DNA of 64,000 nucleotides from Paenibacillus sp. JQZ6Y-1 (GCF_040719145.1 NZ_JBFDUZ010000002.1:496001-560000), one strand, 5' to 3'; counted from the first letter of the stretch, positions 17,071 through 24,664 are shown. Made by a program: numbers and translations. The notes: generated from the letters alone by a model not told the origin.

Positions 17071-17947
17071 AGCAATCACACAACTCCCAATGAAGAGAAT
17101 AGTCAGTAAAAACTTTCCCAGACTGTAGATCAAACATAGTACACTCTTGAAACTCTTCGTTATTGATTGTTAACTCATCATAATCCACAATATGTTTATA
17201 AATAAGTTTACTTAGCATAGAAGTTATTTGTAAAAGTTGATTTTTATTTAAATGCATATAAATTGAAAATTTGGGGTTATCATAATAAATAGAGTCTATA
17301 ATTTGTTGATAAGTAATTTGATTGTCTGTATTAACCCGCAATTGCGATTCTATATGCCCCATATGACAAAGATGACATGGGACATACAAATCTGGGAAAT
17401 ACAAAGAGTCTATATAAAAATTACTATTGTATGTATAGCTCATTAATAATAAAGATCCGCTTGTTTTTCTTAAAGCTTCTCGAATAGCAAATGCTAATTT
17501 TTTATTATAAGGATTAAGAAAAACCACTATCAAAGAATTATTAGTAAAATTTGCAATGTTGTTGTCAACAGAAGAGTGATAGATTAATTCTTTGTTTTCT
17601 ATATTTAGATCTTGAAAATAAGTTTTTTCGGAAAGTTCAAGAAAATCTTTGTTATTGCTAAGAATACTCAAATTTTTAATATCATAGTTTAAGTGCTTTT
17701 CTTCAAGAAGAACAGCGTTCTCAATTAAGAATGTAATAGCTTGATGGCATTGCTCTTGAAAAGTATTCTCTAATGTAAAATATGTGACGATTTTATCATC
17801 TTGAGTATCCCACTCTGTTATAAGCTCAATCATTCTGGGATCGTAGATTTTGACTATACCTTTATTATGCATTACTACCAATTCATTTGGAGCTAAAGCA
17901 TAAATCACAAAGCTATTAATCGAAAATTTTTGATTTACATCATACAT
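17063..17947 (-). CDS. McbB-like leader-binding/E1-like subunit of the azole synthetase
   Basis: A 294-residue protein in the position and with the features of McbB/ocin-ThiF-like partners. The N-terminal 85 residues have the strand-helix pattern of a RiPP recognition element, which grips the leader peptide. Cys191-x2-Cys194 (in Pro-Cys-His-Leu-Cys-His-Met-Gly-His-Ile-Glu) and Cys290-x-Cys292 near the end can form a structural zinc site, as in McbB. It would present the precursor to the YcaO proteins. AGGGAGG-type site (GGAGGG) stands seven bases before the ATG at 17947. The family call is based on these motifs and on context, since sequence identity in this family is always low. Confidence 0.8.
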   Translation of the reverse strand: MYDVNQKFSINSFVIYALAPNELVVMHNKGIVKIYDPRMIELITEWDTQDDKIVTYFTLENTFQEQCHQAITFLIENAVLLEEKHLNYDIKNLSILSNNKDFLELSEKTYFQDLNIENKELIYHSSVDNNIANFTNNSLIVVFLNPYNKKLAFAIREALRKTSGSLLLMSYTYNSNFYIDSLYFPDLYVPCHLCHMGHIESQLRVNTDNQITYQQIIDSIYYDNPKFSIYMHLNKNQLLQITSMLSKLIYKHIVDYDELTINNEEFQECTMFDLQSGKVFTDYSLHWELCDCYE

Positions 17948-17971
17948 GTAAGTTCCCTCCGCATTTTAAAC

Positions 17972-18002
17972 GCGTCTGTTGCTTGTTATGAGCAACAGAC
18001 GC
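17972..18002 (-). terminator. Hairpin between precursor genes and modification genes (probable attenuator)
   Basis: Perfect 12-base arms GCGTCTGTTGCT and AGCAACAGACGC with a 7-base loop, followed on the minus strand only by GTTTAAAA rather than a long T run. A partial terminator here would let the precursors be made in excess over the enzymes, as between sagA and sagB in streptolysin S operons. Confidence 0.7.
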
Positions 18003-18009
18003 AATGAAA

Positions 18010-18207
18010 TTAGTATTTTTTACTGCTATCTGCGCCGCCGCCGCCGCTAACACAGCAGCAAGCGAGTATACAGCTGACATTTACACTGCCACTACCACTA
18101 CTATTTCCGCCACTACTACCAGAGCCTTTGAATCGAACAGAGCCTTCTCCAAACATTCCAGCTGACATAGTCTCGTACTTATTAGATTCTTTTTTTCCGA
18201 TGTACAT
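18010..18207 (-). CDS. RiPP precursor peptide, copy 2
   Basis: A 65-residue peptide. Residues 1-27 form a charged leader (with Met-Phe-Gly-Glu-Gly-Ser-Val-Arg-Phe-Lys at 18-27), 28-41 a Gly/Ser/Asn tract, and 45-52 the core Ser-Cys-Ile-Leu-Ala-Cys-Cys-Cys, followed by Val-Ser-Gly4 and a Lys-Lys-Tyr end. Cys46 and Cys50-52, and nearby Ser, are the likely sites of azole formation; Gly/Ser-rich tracts of this kind are also cyclised in microcin B17. The cleavage site is unknown. ATG at 18207 has AAAGGAG seven bases upstream. It differs from copy 1 at only four residues (28, 31, 36 and 39), all in the Gly/Ser tract. Confidence 0.88.
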   Translation of the reverse strand: MYIGKKESNKYETMSAGMFGEGSVRFKGSGSSGGNSSGSGSVNVSCILACCCVSGGGGADSSKKY

Positions 18208-18262
18208 AGTATCGCTCCTTTATACTACTTTCGAAATATGTGTTTAAAAACTTGGGTAATGA

Positions 18263-18460
18263 TTAGTATTTTTTACTGCTATCTGCGCCGCCGCCACCAC
18301 TAACACAGCAGCAAGCGAGTATACAGCTGACATTTACGCTGCCACCACCACTGTTATTTCCGCCGCTACCACCAGAGCTTTTGAATCGAACAGAGCCTTC
18401 TCCAAACATTCCAGCTGACATAGTCTCGTACTTATTAGATTCTTTTTTTCCAATATACAA
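18263..18460 (-). CDS. RiPP precursor peptide, copy 1 (TTG start)
   Basis: The promoter-proximal precursor, 65 residues, with the same leader and the same Cys-x3-Cys-Cys-Cys core as copy 2. The reading frame could begin at GTG 18469, but that codon lies inside the Shine-Dalgarno sequence AAAGGAGGTGAT. The TTG at 18460 is eight bases after GGAGG and gives Met-Tyr-Ile-Gly-Lys-Lys, exactly the start of copy 2, so TTG is the true start. The near-consensus ribosome site predicts high expression. The two copies are a tandem duplication with a repeat distance of 253 bases. Confidence 0.88.
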   Translation of the reverse strand: MYIGKKESNKYETMSAGMFGEGSVRFKSSGGSGGNNSGGGSVNVSCILACCCVSGGGGADSSKKY

Positions 18461-18484
18461 AGCAATCACCTCCTTTTCGAGGAT

Positions 18485-18514
18485 AATATACCAGTATATT
18501 CATATCGGTGTCAA
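18485..18514 (-). promoter_or_regulatory. Predicted promoter of the RiPP operon
   Basis: On the minus strand a perfect TTGACA -35 (18509-18514), an 18-base spacer and TATATT -10 (18485-18490) with a TGG extended -10 before it. It ends about 25 bases before the start codon of precursor 1, leaving a very short leader with the strong ribosome site. Confidence 0.75.
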
Positions 18515-18537
18515 ATTTACTAAAAACCAAACTTTTT

Positions 18538-18566
18538 TTGCAGCCATCCATCTGAACATTTATACT
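18538..18566 (+). promoter_or_regulatory. Possible promoter of ddl
   Basis: TTGCAG (18538-18543), 17 bases, TATACT (18561-18566). It is divergent from the RiPP promoter and is the only reasonable sigma-A-like site seen before ddl. Confidence 0.4.
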
Positions 18567-18708
18567 AAGAAAGGGCCATAACACAGCCCGTTCGTCTGAC
18601 TTTTCCTGTATGCACAGGATCGTGCGGCGGACGATTCCGACTGTACACTTTGACCTTACCTTTTATGCATGGTTTCTAAATATGAACAATAGTAACGGGG
18701 GTTCCAAC

Positions 18709-19803
18709 ATGACAGCAACAAAATTGACCGTAGGCTTGATCTACGGCGGCAAATCCGGCGAACACGAGGTATCGCTGCAAACCGGATTTTCGGTATTGAA
18801 TGCACTGGATTACAACAAATACAACATCGTCCCGATCTATATTGATCGCGATGGACGCTGGAATATGGGGCAAACGTACACCGCGCCACCTGCCCAACCG
18901 GAAGAACTGCAAATCCACGGCGGCGAACAAGCCACATCCGAAGCGATGAGCGTACTTTGGCGCAAGCTGGGCGGACAGGAGAGCACAATTGACGTCTTGT
19001 TCCCGCTGCTGCACGGTACATACGGCGAAGACGGCACCATTCAAGGGCTGTTTGAAATGATGGATATGCCTTATGTTGGTGCTGGCGTGCTAGCATCGTC
19101 CGCAGGCATGGACAAAGCGATTATGAAAAAGCTGTTCGCTCAAGCTGGTCTGCCGCAGTGCAAATACGAAACCTTTATCGCTGCCGAGTATCAGGAGCAT
19201 GAGCATGAGATTCTGAACAGCATTGAGCACAATCTCGGGTTCCCTTGCTTCGTAAAACCAGCGAATCTCGGCTCCAGTGTCGGTATTACCAAAGCCAAAG
19301 ACCGTCATGAGCTGGAACGCGCAATCGAATACGCACTGCGTTTTGACCTGAAGGTTGTCGTGGAAGAAGCCGTGGATGCACACGAAGTAGAAGTGGGCGT
19401 ACTCGGCAACGAACTGCCGCTTGCTTCCGTGCCGGGAGAGATCGTATCCAGCGGCAGCGACTATTACGATTATCAGGCAAAATACATCGATGGCACGTCC
19501 CGTATGATTATTCCAGCGGAGATCGACAGCGAGCTGGCGGAGAACCTGCGCGAGATGGCATTGCGTGCATTCAAAGCGATTGACGGTAGCGGTCTGTGCC
19601 GCGCGGACTTCTTCGTTCGTCGCAGCGACAATGCCGTGATGATCAACGAAGTGAACACGATGCCGGGCTTTACCGCATACAGCATGTATCCGCTGCTGTG
19701 GCGAGAAACAGGCAAATCGTATCCAGAGCTGCTGGACCAGCTGATTCAGCTTGGACTGGATCGCTATGCAAAGCGCCATGCCCTGCAATTCGGACGCGAT
19801 TAA
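18709..19803 (+). CDS. ddl: D-alanine--D-alanine ligase
   Basis: A 364-residue ATP-grasp ligase that joins two D-alanines for peptidoglycan precursor synthesis in the cytoplasm. The N-terminal Gly-Gly-Lys-Ser-Gly-Glu-His-Glu-Val-Ser motif, the Leu-His-Gly-Thr-Tyr-Gly-Glu-Asp-Gly loop, Lys-Pro-Ala-Asn-Leu-Gly-Ser-Ser-Val-Gly and the C-terminal Ile-Asn-Glu-Val-Asn-Thr-Met-Pro-Gly-Phe are all present. The ATG at 18709 was chosen because it directly precedes the first strand and gives normal family length; in-frame starts up to 18610 add an unrelated extension. It stands next to the RiPP island but has chromosomal composition. It is not a vancomycin-type D-Lac ligase as far as motifs show. Confidence 0.95.
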   Translation: MTATKLTVGLIYGGKSGEHEVSLQTGFSVLNALDYNKYNIVPIYIDRDGRWNMGQTYTAPPAQPEELQIHGGEQATSEAMSVLWRKLGGQESTIDVLFPLLHGTYGEDGTIQGLFEMMDMPYVGAGVLASSAGMDKAIMKKLFAQAGLPQCKYETFIAAEYQEHEHEILNSIEHNLGFPCFVKPANLGSSVGITKAKDRHELERAIEYALRFDLKVVVEEAVDAHEVEVGVLGNELPLASVPGEIVSSGSDYYDYQAKYIDGTSRMIIPAEIDSELAENLREMALRAFKAIDGSGLCRADFFVRRSDNAVMINEVNTMPGFTAYSMYPLLWRETGKSYPELLDQLIQLGLDRYAKRHALQFGRD

Positions 19804-19822
19804 ATCAAAGTATATAAATAAC

Positions 19823-19862
19823 ATAACGGTCGTACTGCACAGATTTGGCGGTGCGGCCGTTT
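19823..19862 (+). terminator. Probable terminator after ddl
   Basis: Imperfect GC-rich stem (ACGGTCGTACTGCAC against GGTGCGGCCGT, with G-U pairs) followed by TTTCTTCGTTT. Confidence 0.5.
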
Positions 19863-19984
19863 CTTCGTTTACCAAGGAAGGCTGTATATTCTGGCTGTGA
19901 TTGGCATGGAACTGTTAGGACGATGCGCCAAAAGGTTTATAAATGAGACGACACTTTAATTCAATGATTAGGGAGGCGAAAGGG

Positions 19985-20311
19985 ATGGGTTTTCAAACTG
20001 AATTCAATTCCGTATGCAAATTCAAAAGCGAACAGGAGCTGCTCGACCTGCTGGAATACGGCAAGGGCAAGATGGTCAAGCAGGGCTTTCGCGTCTATCC
20101 GACCGGGCAAAAGGTAATCGCCTATAACCCGGAGAACACGGCAATCGCTATCGTCAAAATTACCGGCTGCATCGCAGAGATCAACTTCCAAGGCAACGAG
20201 GTCACCGAAGTCGAGATGGAACTGATCCGCAAGCTAACACCAGAGGAATCCAGCGTGCAAACGCATCTCGCCTATGAAATGTTCTTTGGCGAGCAGGATC
20301 AGGACGCCTGA
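19985..20311 (+). CDS. Conserved-looking 108-aa protein coupled to uvsE, unknown function
   Basis: A 108-residue soluble protein with no signal or membrane segment and two Cys (Cys11 and one in Thr-Gly-Cys-Ile). Predicted alternating helix and strands. I do not recognise the family. The ATG at 19985 follows GGGAGG; an earlier in-frame start at 19943 has none. Its stop overlaps the uvsE start (TGATG at 20309-20313), so the two are translationally coupled and probably act together or are at least needed at the same level, which hints at a DNA-repair or stress role. Confidence 0.7.
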   Translation: MGFQTEFNSVCKFKSEQELLDLLEYGKGKMVKQGFRVYPTGQKVIAYNPENTAIAIVKITGCIAEINFQGNEVTEVEMELIRKLTPEESSVQTHLAYEMFFGEQDQDA

Positions 20312-21312
20312 TGATCGTCCGTTTTGGGTATGTAGCGATCTCGCTGGAAGTGAAAGATTCCTCTCCTTCCAAAACGATGACCATGTCCAATTTCCGCAAG
20401 CTACCCGACCGGGAAGCGGGTCTGCGGAGACTGGAACAGATCGCCCGTACCAATTTGCAAAATACACTGCGTCTGCTCAAGCATAATGTGGCAGAGGATA
20501 TTCATATGTACCGCATGAGCTCCAAGCTGATCCCGCTCGCGACGCATACTGAGCTGGCAGATTGGGACCCGTTTCCGGCGCTGGCAGAGGATTTTGCCGC
20601 GATTGGGGAGTATGTGCACAAGCATGAGTTGCGGGTGTCGTTTCACCCGGATCATTTTACCGTGCTGAGCACACCACGCCCAGAGGTGCTAGAATCGTCG
20701 ATCCGCGATCTGCGCTATCATGTGAAGATGCTGGATGCGATGGGGTTGGATGCGCGCTCCAAGAACAATATTCATATTGGCGGAGCCTACGGGGACAAGC
20801 CGACAGCGGCAGACCGTTTTGTCGAGCATTTTGCTACATTGGATGACGATATTCGCTGCCGGATCACGCTGGAAAATGACGACAAAACATTTACCACACC
20901 GGAGACGCTTGCGGTAGCGCAGCGTACCGGTTTGCCGATGGTGCTAGATATTCACCATCATCTGGTCAATTGCGAAGGCGAACCAGCATCAGACTGGTGG
21001 CCGCAGGTAGCGCAAACATGGGAATCATCGCTGTCACGTACAGATGTGCCAGACGGTGTTCATTTGCCACCCAAAATCCATGCGTCTAGCCCGAAAAGTC
21101 CAACGGATCGTCGCAGTCATGCGGACGGGGTAGAAGCCGGACCGCTGCTGGACTTTTTAAGGGAGGCGGCTCGTACGTCCAGCCATCTCGATGTAATGCT
21201 GGAAGCGAAGCACAAGGATGCTGCACTACGCCAACTGATGAACGATTTGCGTAACTATACCGAGGATGGCGTGCGCATCATCGACAACGGAACCATTGAA
21301 GTGTTACCTTAA
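20311..21312 (+). CDS. uvsE: UV DNA damage endonuclease UvsE
   Basis: A 333-residue TIM-barrel endonuclease that nicks DNA 5' to UV photoproducts and other lesions. Family signatures are visible: the N-terminal Arg-Phe-Gly-Tyr-Val, Tyr-Arg-Met-Ser-Ser-Lys-Leu-Ile-Pro, Ser-Phe-His-Pro-Asp-His-Phe, the metal-binding Asn-Ile-His-Ile-Gly-Gly, Leu-Glu-Asn-Asp-Asp-Lys and Asp-Ile-His-His-His. The metal-site His, Glu and Asp residues all appear intact. The start overlaps the stop of the preceding 108-residue protein by one base. No LexA box was found upstream of the pair. A hairpin without a T run follows at 21339-21362. Confidence 0.95.
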   Translation: MIVRFGYVAISLEVKDSSPSKTMTMSNFRKLPDREAGLRRLEQIARTNLQNTLRLLKHNVAEDIHMYRMSSKLIPLATHTELADWDPFPALAEDFAAIGEYVHKHELRVSFHPDHFTVLSTPRPEVLESSIRDLRYHVKMLDAMGLDARSKNNIHIGGAYGDKPTAADRFVEHFATLDDDIRCRITLENDDKTFTTPETLAVAQRTGLPMVLDIHHHLVNCEGEPASDWWPQVAQTWESSLSRTDVPDGVHLPPKIHASSPKSPTDRRSHADGVEAGPLLDFLREAARTSSHLDVMLEAKHKDAALRQLMNDLRNYTEDGVRIIDNGTIEVLP

Positions 21313-21442
21313 TAGTAGGCATATCGAAACAACACAGGCGGACATGCCACCGTGTATGTCCGCACCTATACTTAGCTTACAGCCATCTGGCTTGCGGCGG
21401 CAGTCACACACTGTACGCCCATCATAATCAGGGGGATTGAAC

Positions 21443-22294
21443 ATGGAAAAAGACCAAAAGCAGCCCTATGTTGTCAGCAGCAAAAGTCGTGTTGCCGTAG
21501 CGATCAATGCGGCATCCAAAACCGGCGAATGGATCAAAAGCAAAGTCGGTGACCATCGCCAACTGAATACCAAAACATCGTCTCAAGATCTCGTTACCGA
21601 AGTCGACAAAGGCGCAGAGCAGATGATTCGCAAGCTTGTCCAAACGTACTGCCCCGGCGATGAATTCCTCGGCGAAGAGAGCGCAGGCATCGGTGCGGAA
21701 GCATCTACCAACGCCGTGAACGCGGTCAAAGACGCTGAATACGTCTGGATCGTCGATCCGATTGATGGCACGACAAACTTTGTGCATGGTTTCCCATACT
21801 TTTGTGTATCCATCGCTGTCGCACACAAAGGCGAAGTGATCGTTGGTGTTATTTACGACCCGACCCATGACGAGCTGTTTGTAGCTGAAAAGGGTAAAGG
21901 AGCGTATGTACACGGCAACCTGATGAAAGCCGCTGACCACGCCACACTGAACGAAAGTCTGGTCGCAACGGGCTTCCCACCAAGCACAAGCGTGGAAGTC
22001 AAAACCAAAGCCCTGACCGACATCCTGCCCAAAGTCCGCGGTGTCCGCAACGTCGGCTCGGCTGCCCTGCACTTGGCTTACGTCGCAGCTGGACGCATCG
22101 ACGCTTACTGGGAAATCGGCTTGAACGCATGGGACCTCGCCGCAGGCGCCCTACTCGTCACCGAATCCGGCGGAACCGTCACCGACGTCGCTAACAACCC
22201 ATACGACATCACCGTCCGCAACATCGTAGCCAGCAACGGCAACATTCATAACGAACTGATCCAACAACTACACGATTCCGGCTTAAACGACTAA
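21443..22294 (+). CDS. suhB: Inositol-1-monophosphatase family phosphatase
   Basis: A 283-residue member of the IMPase/SuhB family, Mg-dependent phosphatases acting on inositol phosphates and similar sugar phosphates. Metal ligands are seen in Gly-Glu-Glu-Ser, Trp-Ile-Val-Asp-Pro-Ile-Asp-Gly-Thr-Thr-Asn-Phe and the C-terminal Asn-Ala-Trp-Asp-Leu-Ala-Ala-Gly. ATG at 21443 stands seven bases after a GGGGG site; a TTG two codons upstream is less likely. Which substrate is used cannot be told; it could be myo-inositol phosphate, or fructose-1,6-bisphosphate as in some relatives. The last third of the gene is unusually rich in C-ending codons. Confidence 0.9.
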   Translation: MEKDQKQPYVVSSKSRVAVAINAASKTGEWIKSKVGDHRQLNTKTSSQDLVTEVDKGAEQMIRKLVQTYCPGDEFLGEESAGIGAEASTNAVNAVKDAEYVWIVDPIDGTTNFVHGFPYFCVSIAVAHKGEVIVGVIYDPTHDELFVAEKGKGAYVHGNLMKAADHATLNESLVATGFPPSTSVEVKTKALTDILPKVRGVRNVGSAALHLAYVAAGRIDAYWEIGLNAWDLAAGALLVTESGGTVTDVANNPYDITVRNIVASNGNIHNELIQQLHDSGLND

Positions 22295-22426
22295 TAAACG
22301 AACTAAGCATTCCAATAGCACCCAGATCACTCACAACAAACAATCATCACACTGACCGAAATACTGAACCCTACACCCACCCTATCCTGGTCAGCTATCA
22401 ACTGATTTTCCAAAACCCAAAACGGG

Positions 22427-22462
22427 TAAATAACCGACAGGCCCAAACGCCCGCCGGTTATT
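22427..22462 (+). terminator. Terminator after the inositol monophosphatase gene
   Basis: AAATAACCG and CGGTTATTT arms with further GC pairing (GGC/GCC) around CCAAAC, then TTGCTC. Confidence 0.7.
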
Positions 22463-22620
22463 TGCTCATACCAATAATCTCTAAACACAATTAACCATCG
22501 GCATTACGCGAACGTTCCAAATAAAAAAGAAAAAGCCAATCCCTTCCCGAAGCGGCCCCACGCATCCAAGAGGCAAAATCTTGCTCCATCCTACTAAAAA
22601 AACAAGTGAGGTGTCTCCCC

Positions 22621-22893
22621 ATGTCATCCGATGAACTCGAACGCGAATTATCCGAACGCCTAACTGAAGGCGAGATGCAAGAAGAAGACCGAGAAGCCCG
22701 TGAACGTCGACTGATCCAGTCCAAATACGAAGTGCGTATCCAAGCCGAGCATGACCCGATCGTCGAAGAAACGCTGCACTACCGCAAGCTTGCCAAAGAA
22801 CTCGACGACCGCTACGACAAATACTTGGAACGCACCAAGCACAGCGATACGGACGGCAATCATCCAGACGACAGCGACAATCCACCGAAGTAA
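22621..22893 (+). CDS. Small highly charged protein, 90 aa, unknown function
   Basis: A 90-residue soluble protein made almost entirely of Glu, Arg, Lys and Asp, predicted as one long helix or helical hairpin (residues 3-75) with a disordered Asp/Pro-rich tail. GAGGTG precedes the ATG at 22621. No family recognised. It may share a transcript with the SGNH hydrolase 48 bases downstream. Confidence 0.65.
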   Translation: MSSDELERELSERLTEGEMQEEDREARERRLIQSKYEVRIQAEHDPIVEETLHYRKLAKELDDRYDKYLERTKHSDTDGNHPDDSDNPPK

Positions 22894-22941
22894 CATCACA
22901 CGATCACCATGCACACGCATGAAATCAAAAGGAGTACCTGA

Positions 22942-24291
22942 ATGCGCACCAATACACCTGCCGACTATCACAGCGGCACCCTTCATTCGTTGCACCCGAA
23001 GCATGCCCAACCGGCAGTACGCCGCACACATCAGGTCAGACAGGAGACATGGCGCATGATTGTACCATACATGATGATACTTACCCTACTGCTCGGCGGT
23101 AGCGGTATTACCGGAACGACTCCCGTATACGGAGCGGCAGCGAGCGGAGCATCGGCGACCCAAGCCTATGAGCATATGGTATTTCTCGGCGATTCGCTCA
23201 CCGTCGGCTACGAGCCGGGTGTAGCTGCTGCCGATTATGACGGCTTTGCTCCACGCTTGGAAGAGCAGGAGTTATTCCGTGGACATGCACAGGCAGACAA
23301 CGAGGGCATTCTCGGTCTGACCAGCACGGGTCTGAACAATTATATGAATGCAATCACCGCTGGACGCAGTGTGAGCACAGCGACCATTCAGAGCACCTTA
23401 CCCGGTGCAACGCGCACACTGGATGGAGCGGCAACCCGCAAGGAGATTCAAGCTGCCGATCTGATCACCATTACGATTGGGGGCAATGATTTTCTGAATG
23501 CGCTCGGTTCGTTGACCGCATTGCCGCACGATTTGTCGCAAATCAACTTGCAGCCGGTGTTGAATACGTATCGTACCAATCTAGGATCGATACTGGATCA
23601 GCTGACTACGTTGAACCCGGATGCCGTCATTGTCATCGCGGATCAGTATCAACCAGTACCTCTGCTGGCAGGCGCCACGCTGTATCATGATCTGAACGAA
23701 ACGGCTGCTAAGTTCAGTAGCATTATCGACGATACAGTGTCCACCTATACTGCCAAAGGCAATGATATTCGGGTTGCTCATGTCTCGCCGTCCTTTCAAG
23801 GGAAAGAACTGGCGATGACCCATATTGCGGCGGGGGATATTCATCCCAATGCGACGGGTTATCAGGCGATGGCTGTTGCGTTTAGCATGGCAATCTGGGG
23901 CGAAAAGGGCTATATGACGCCATCTTCGGCAGTGAATGGTACCGACAATACGGTTCTGTATACCAATGGCAAATTACTGCAAAGCCAGTCCAAGCCTATC
24001 GTTCGCAATGGGCGTACGTATGTGGCGTTGCGCGATGTAACGACCGCTTTGGGTGCTAAGGTCAGCTGGTCTAGTACTAGCAAACAGGCAACGGTTACCA
24101 GCGGCAGCAATACAGTGATCGTACCGCTGAATAGCAAAACGCTGACGGTAAATAAGCAATCCGTCACCACCGATGCGGCATCCTTTATGCAGCAGAGCAA
24201 GGTATATGTACCGATTGCTGTCCTTGCCGATCAATTTGGCTATGATGTGCATTATGTGAATCGTTGGAAAGCTGTCTTTATCCGCCAGTAA
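22942..24291 (+). CDS. Secreted SGNH/GDSL hydrolase with copper-amine-oxidase-N domain
   Basis: A 449-residue exported protein. After a long basic N-terminus and a hydrophobic segment (about residues 39-60), the SGNH lipase/esterase domain carries Gly-Asp-Ser85-Leu, Gly-Gly-Asn-Asp and Asp-Ile-His-Pro-Asn. A C-terminal domain (about residues 340-449: Asn-Gly-Arg-Thr-Tyr-Val-Ala-Leu-Arg-Asp-Val, Pro-Ile-Ala-Val-Leu-Ala-Asp-Gln-Phe) is the 'copper amine oxidase N-terminal' module common on Paenibacillus cell-wall proteins. It probably acts on an acylated wall or matrix polymer. AAAGGAG precedes the ATG at 22942; a second start at 23056 would give a shorter signal peptide. Confidence 0.85.
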   Translation: MRTNTPADYHSGTLHSLHPKHAQPAVRRTHQVRQETWRMIVPYMMILTLLLGGSGITGTTPVYGAAASGASATQAYEHMVFLGDSLTVGYEPGVAAADYDGFAPRLEEQELFRGHAQADNEGILGLTSTGLNNYMNAITAGRSVSTATIQSTLPGATRTLDGAATRKEIQAADLITITIGGNDFLNALGSLTALPHDLSQINLQPVLNTYRTNLGSILDQLTTLNPDAVIVIADQYQPVPLLAGATLYHDLNETAAKFSSIIDDTVSTYTAKGNDIRVAHVSPSFQGKELAMTHIAAGDIHPNATGYQAMAVAFSMAIWGEKGYMTPSSAVNGTDNTVLYTNGKLLQSQSKPIVRNGRTYVALRDVTTALGAKVSWSSTSKQATVTSGSNTVIVPLNSKTLTVNKQSVTTDAASFMQQSKVYVPIAVLADQFGYDVHYVNRWKAVFIRQ

Positions 24292-24386
24292 TCACGAGTC
24301 GCAGTGGAGTGATATAAAACCAAGGTAAGGGAAGCAAGCCAAGGTAAGAGAAACAAGTTTAGCGACATCTCTTTTCACTTTTTCAT

Positions 24387-24433
24387 AACCGCTGTACCCA
24401 CTGTGTTTGGCAGGAAGGGTACAGCGGTTTTTT
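24387..24433 (+). terminator. Terminator after the SGNH hydrolase
   Basis: Perfect 13-base arms AACCGCTGTACCC and GGGTACAGCGGTT followed by TTTT. Confidence 0.9.
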
Positions 24434-24664
24434 GGTCTGGAGCAGAATGACTTTTTTCACTTGTCGGATAAAACAACTGCAATTTTCTATATTCCACGCT
24501 ATAATATACATTAAATTACAAATGATAAATAAATATGTAAATGAAGAGACAGATGTAGATGAGTAAGAAGAACGCTGGCTAGCGTACCACGCTTAAATCA
24601 GGGCTACAAACTGCTTTACATGATAGACGGGACAGAAGATCATCCTTTGATGGGGGAAGGCATT

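Larger units (their letters stand above)
18010..18460 (-). repeat. Tandem gene duplication of the RiPP precursor
   Basis: Units 18010-18207 and 18263-18460 are near-identical over their whole length, and similarity continues a few bases past the stop codons (TTAGTATTTTTTACTGC on the + strand). The spacer of 55 bases is not duplicated elsewhere. Differences cluster in the Gly/Ser tract. Confidence 0.95.
12566..18514 (-). other. RiPP cluster: predicted linear azol(in)e-containing peptide (TOMM) island
   Basis: About 6 kb of strongly AT-rich DNA between GC-richer housekeeping genes, all transcribed on the minus strand. In transcription order it holds promoter, precursor 1, precursor 2, hairpin, McbB-like protein, SagB/McbC-like dehydrogenase, YcaO 1, YcaO 2, ABC permease and ABC ATPase. 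Gene spacing is tight (overlaps of 8 bases to gaps of about 17 bases from the McbB-like gene on). The set equals the B, C, D components of azole-forming synthetases plus a McbEF-like exporter. Composition and abrupt edges suggest horizontal transfer; no integrase or flanking repeat was seen. Confidence 0.85.

Noticed and set aside
18010-18460. CRISPR or minisatellite repeat
   Set aside because: The duplication is two full coding units with ribosome sites, not short spaced repeats.
21339-21362. Terminator after uvsE
   Set aside because: The 8-base stem has no T run, so it is mentioned only as a hairpin.
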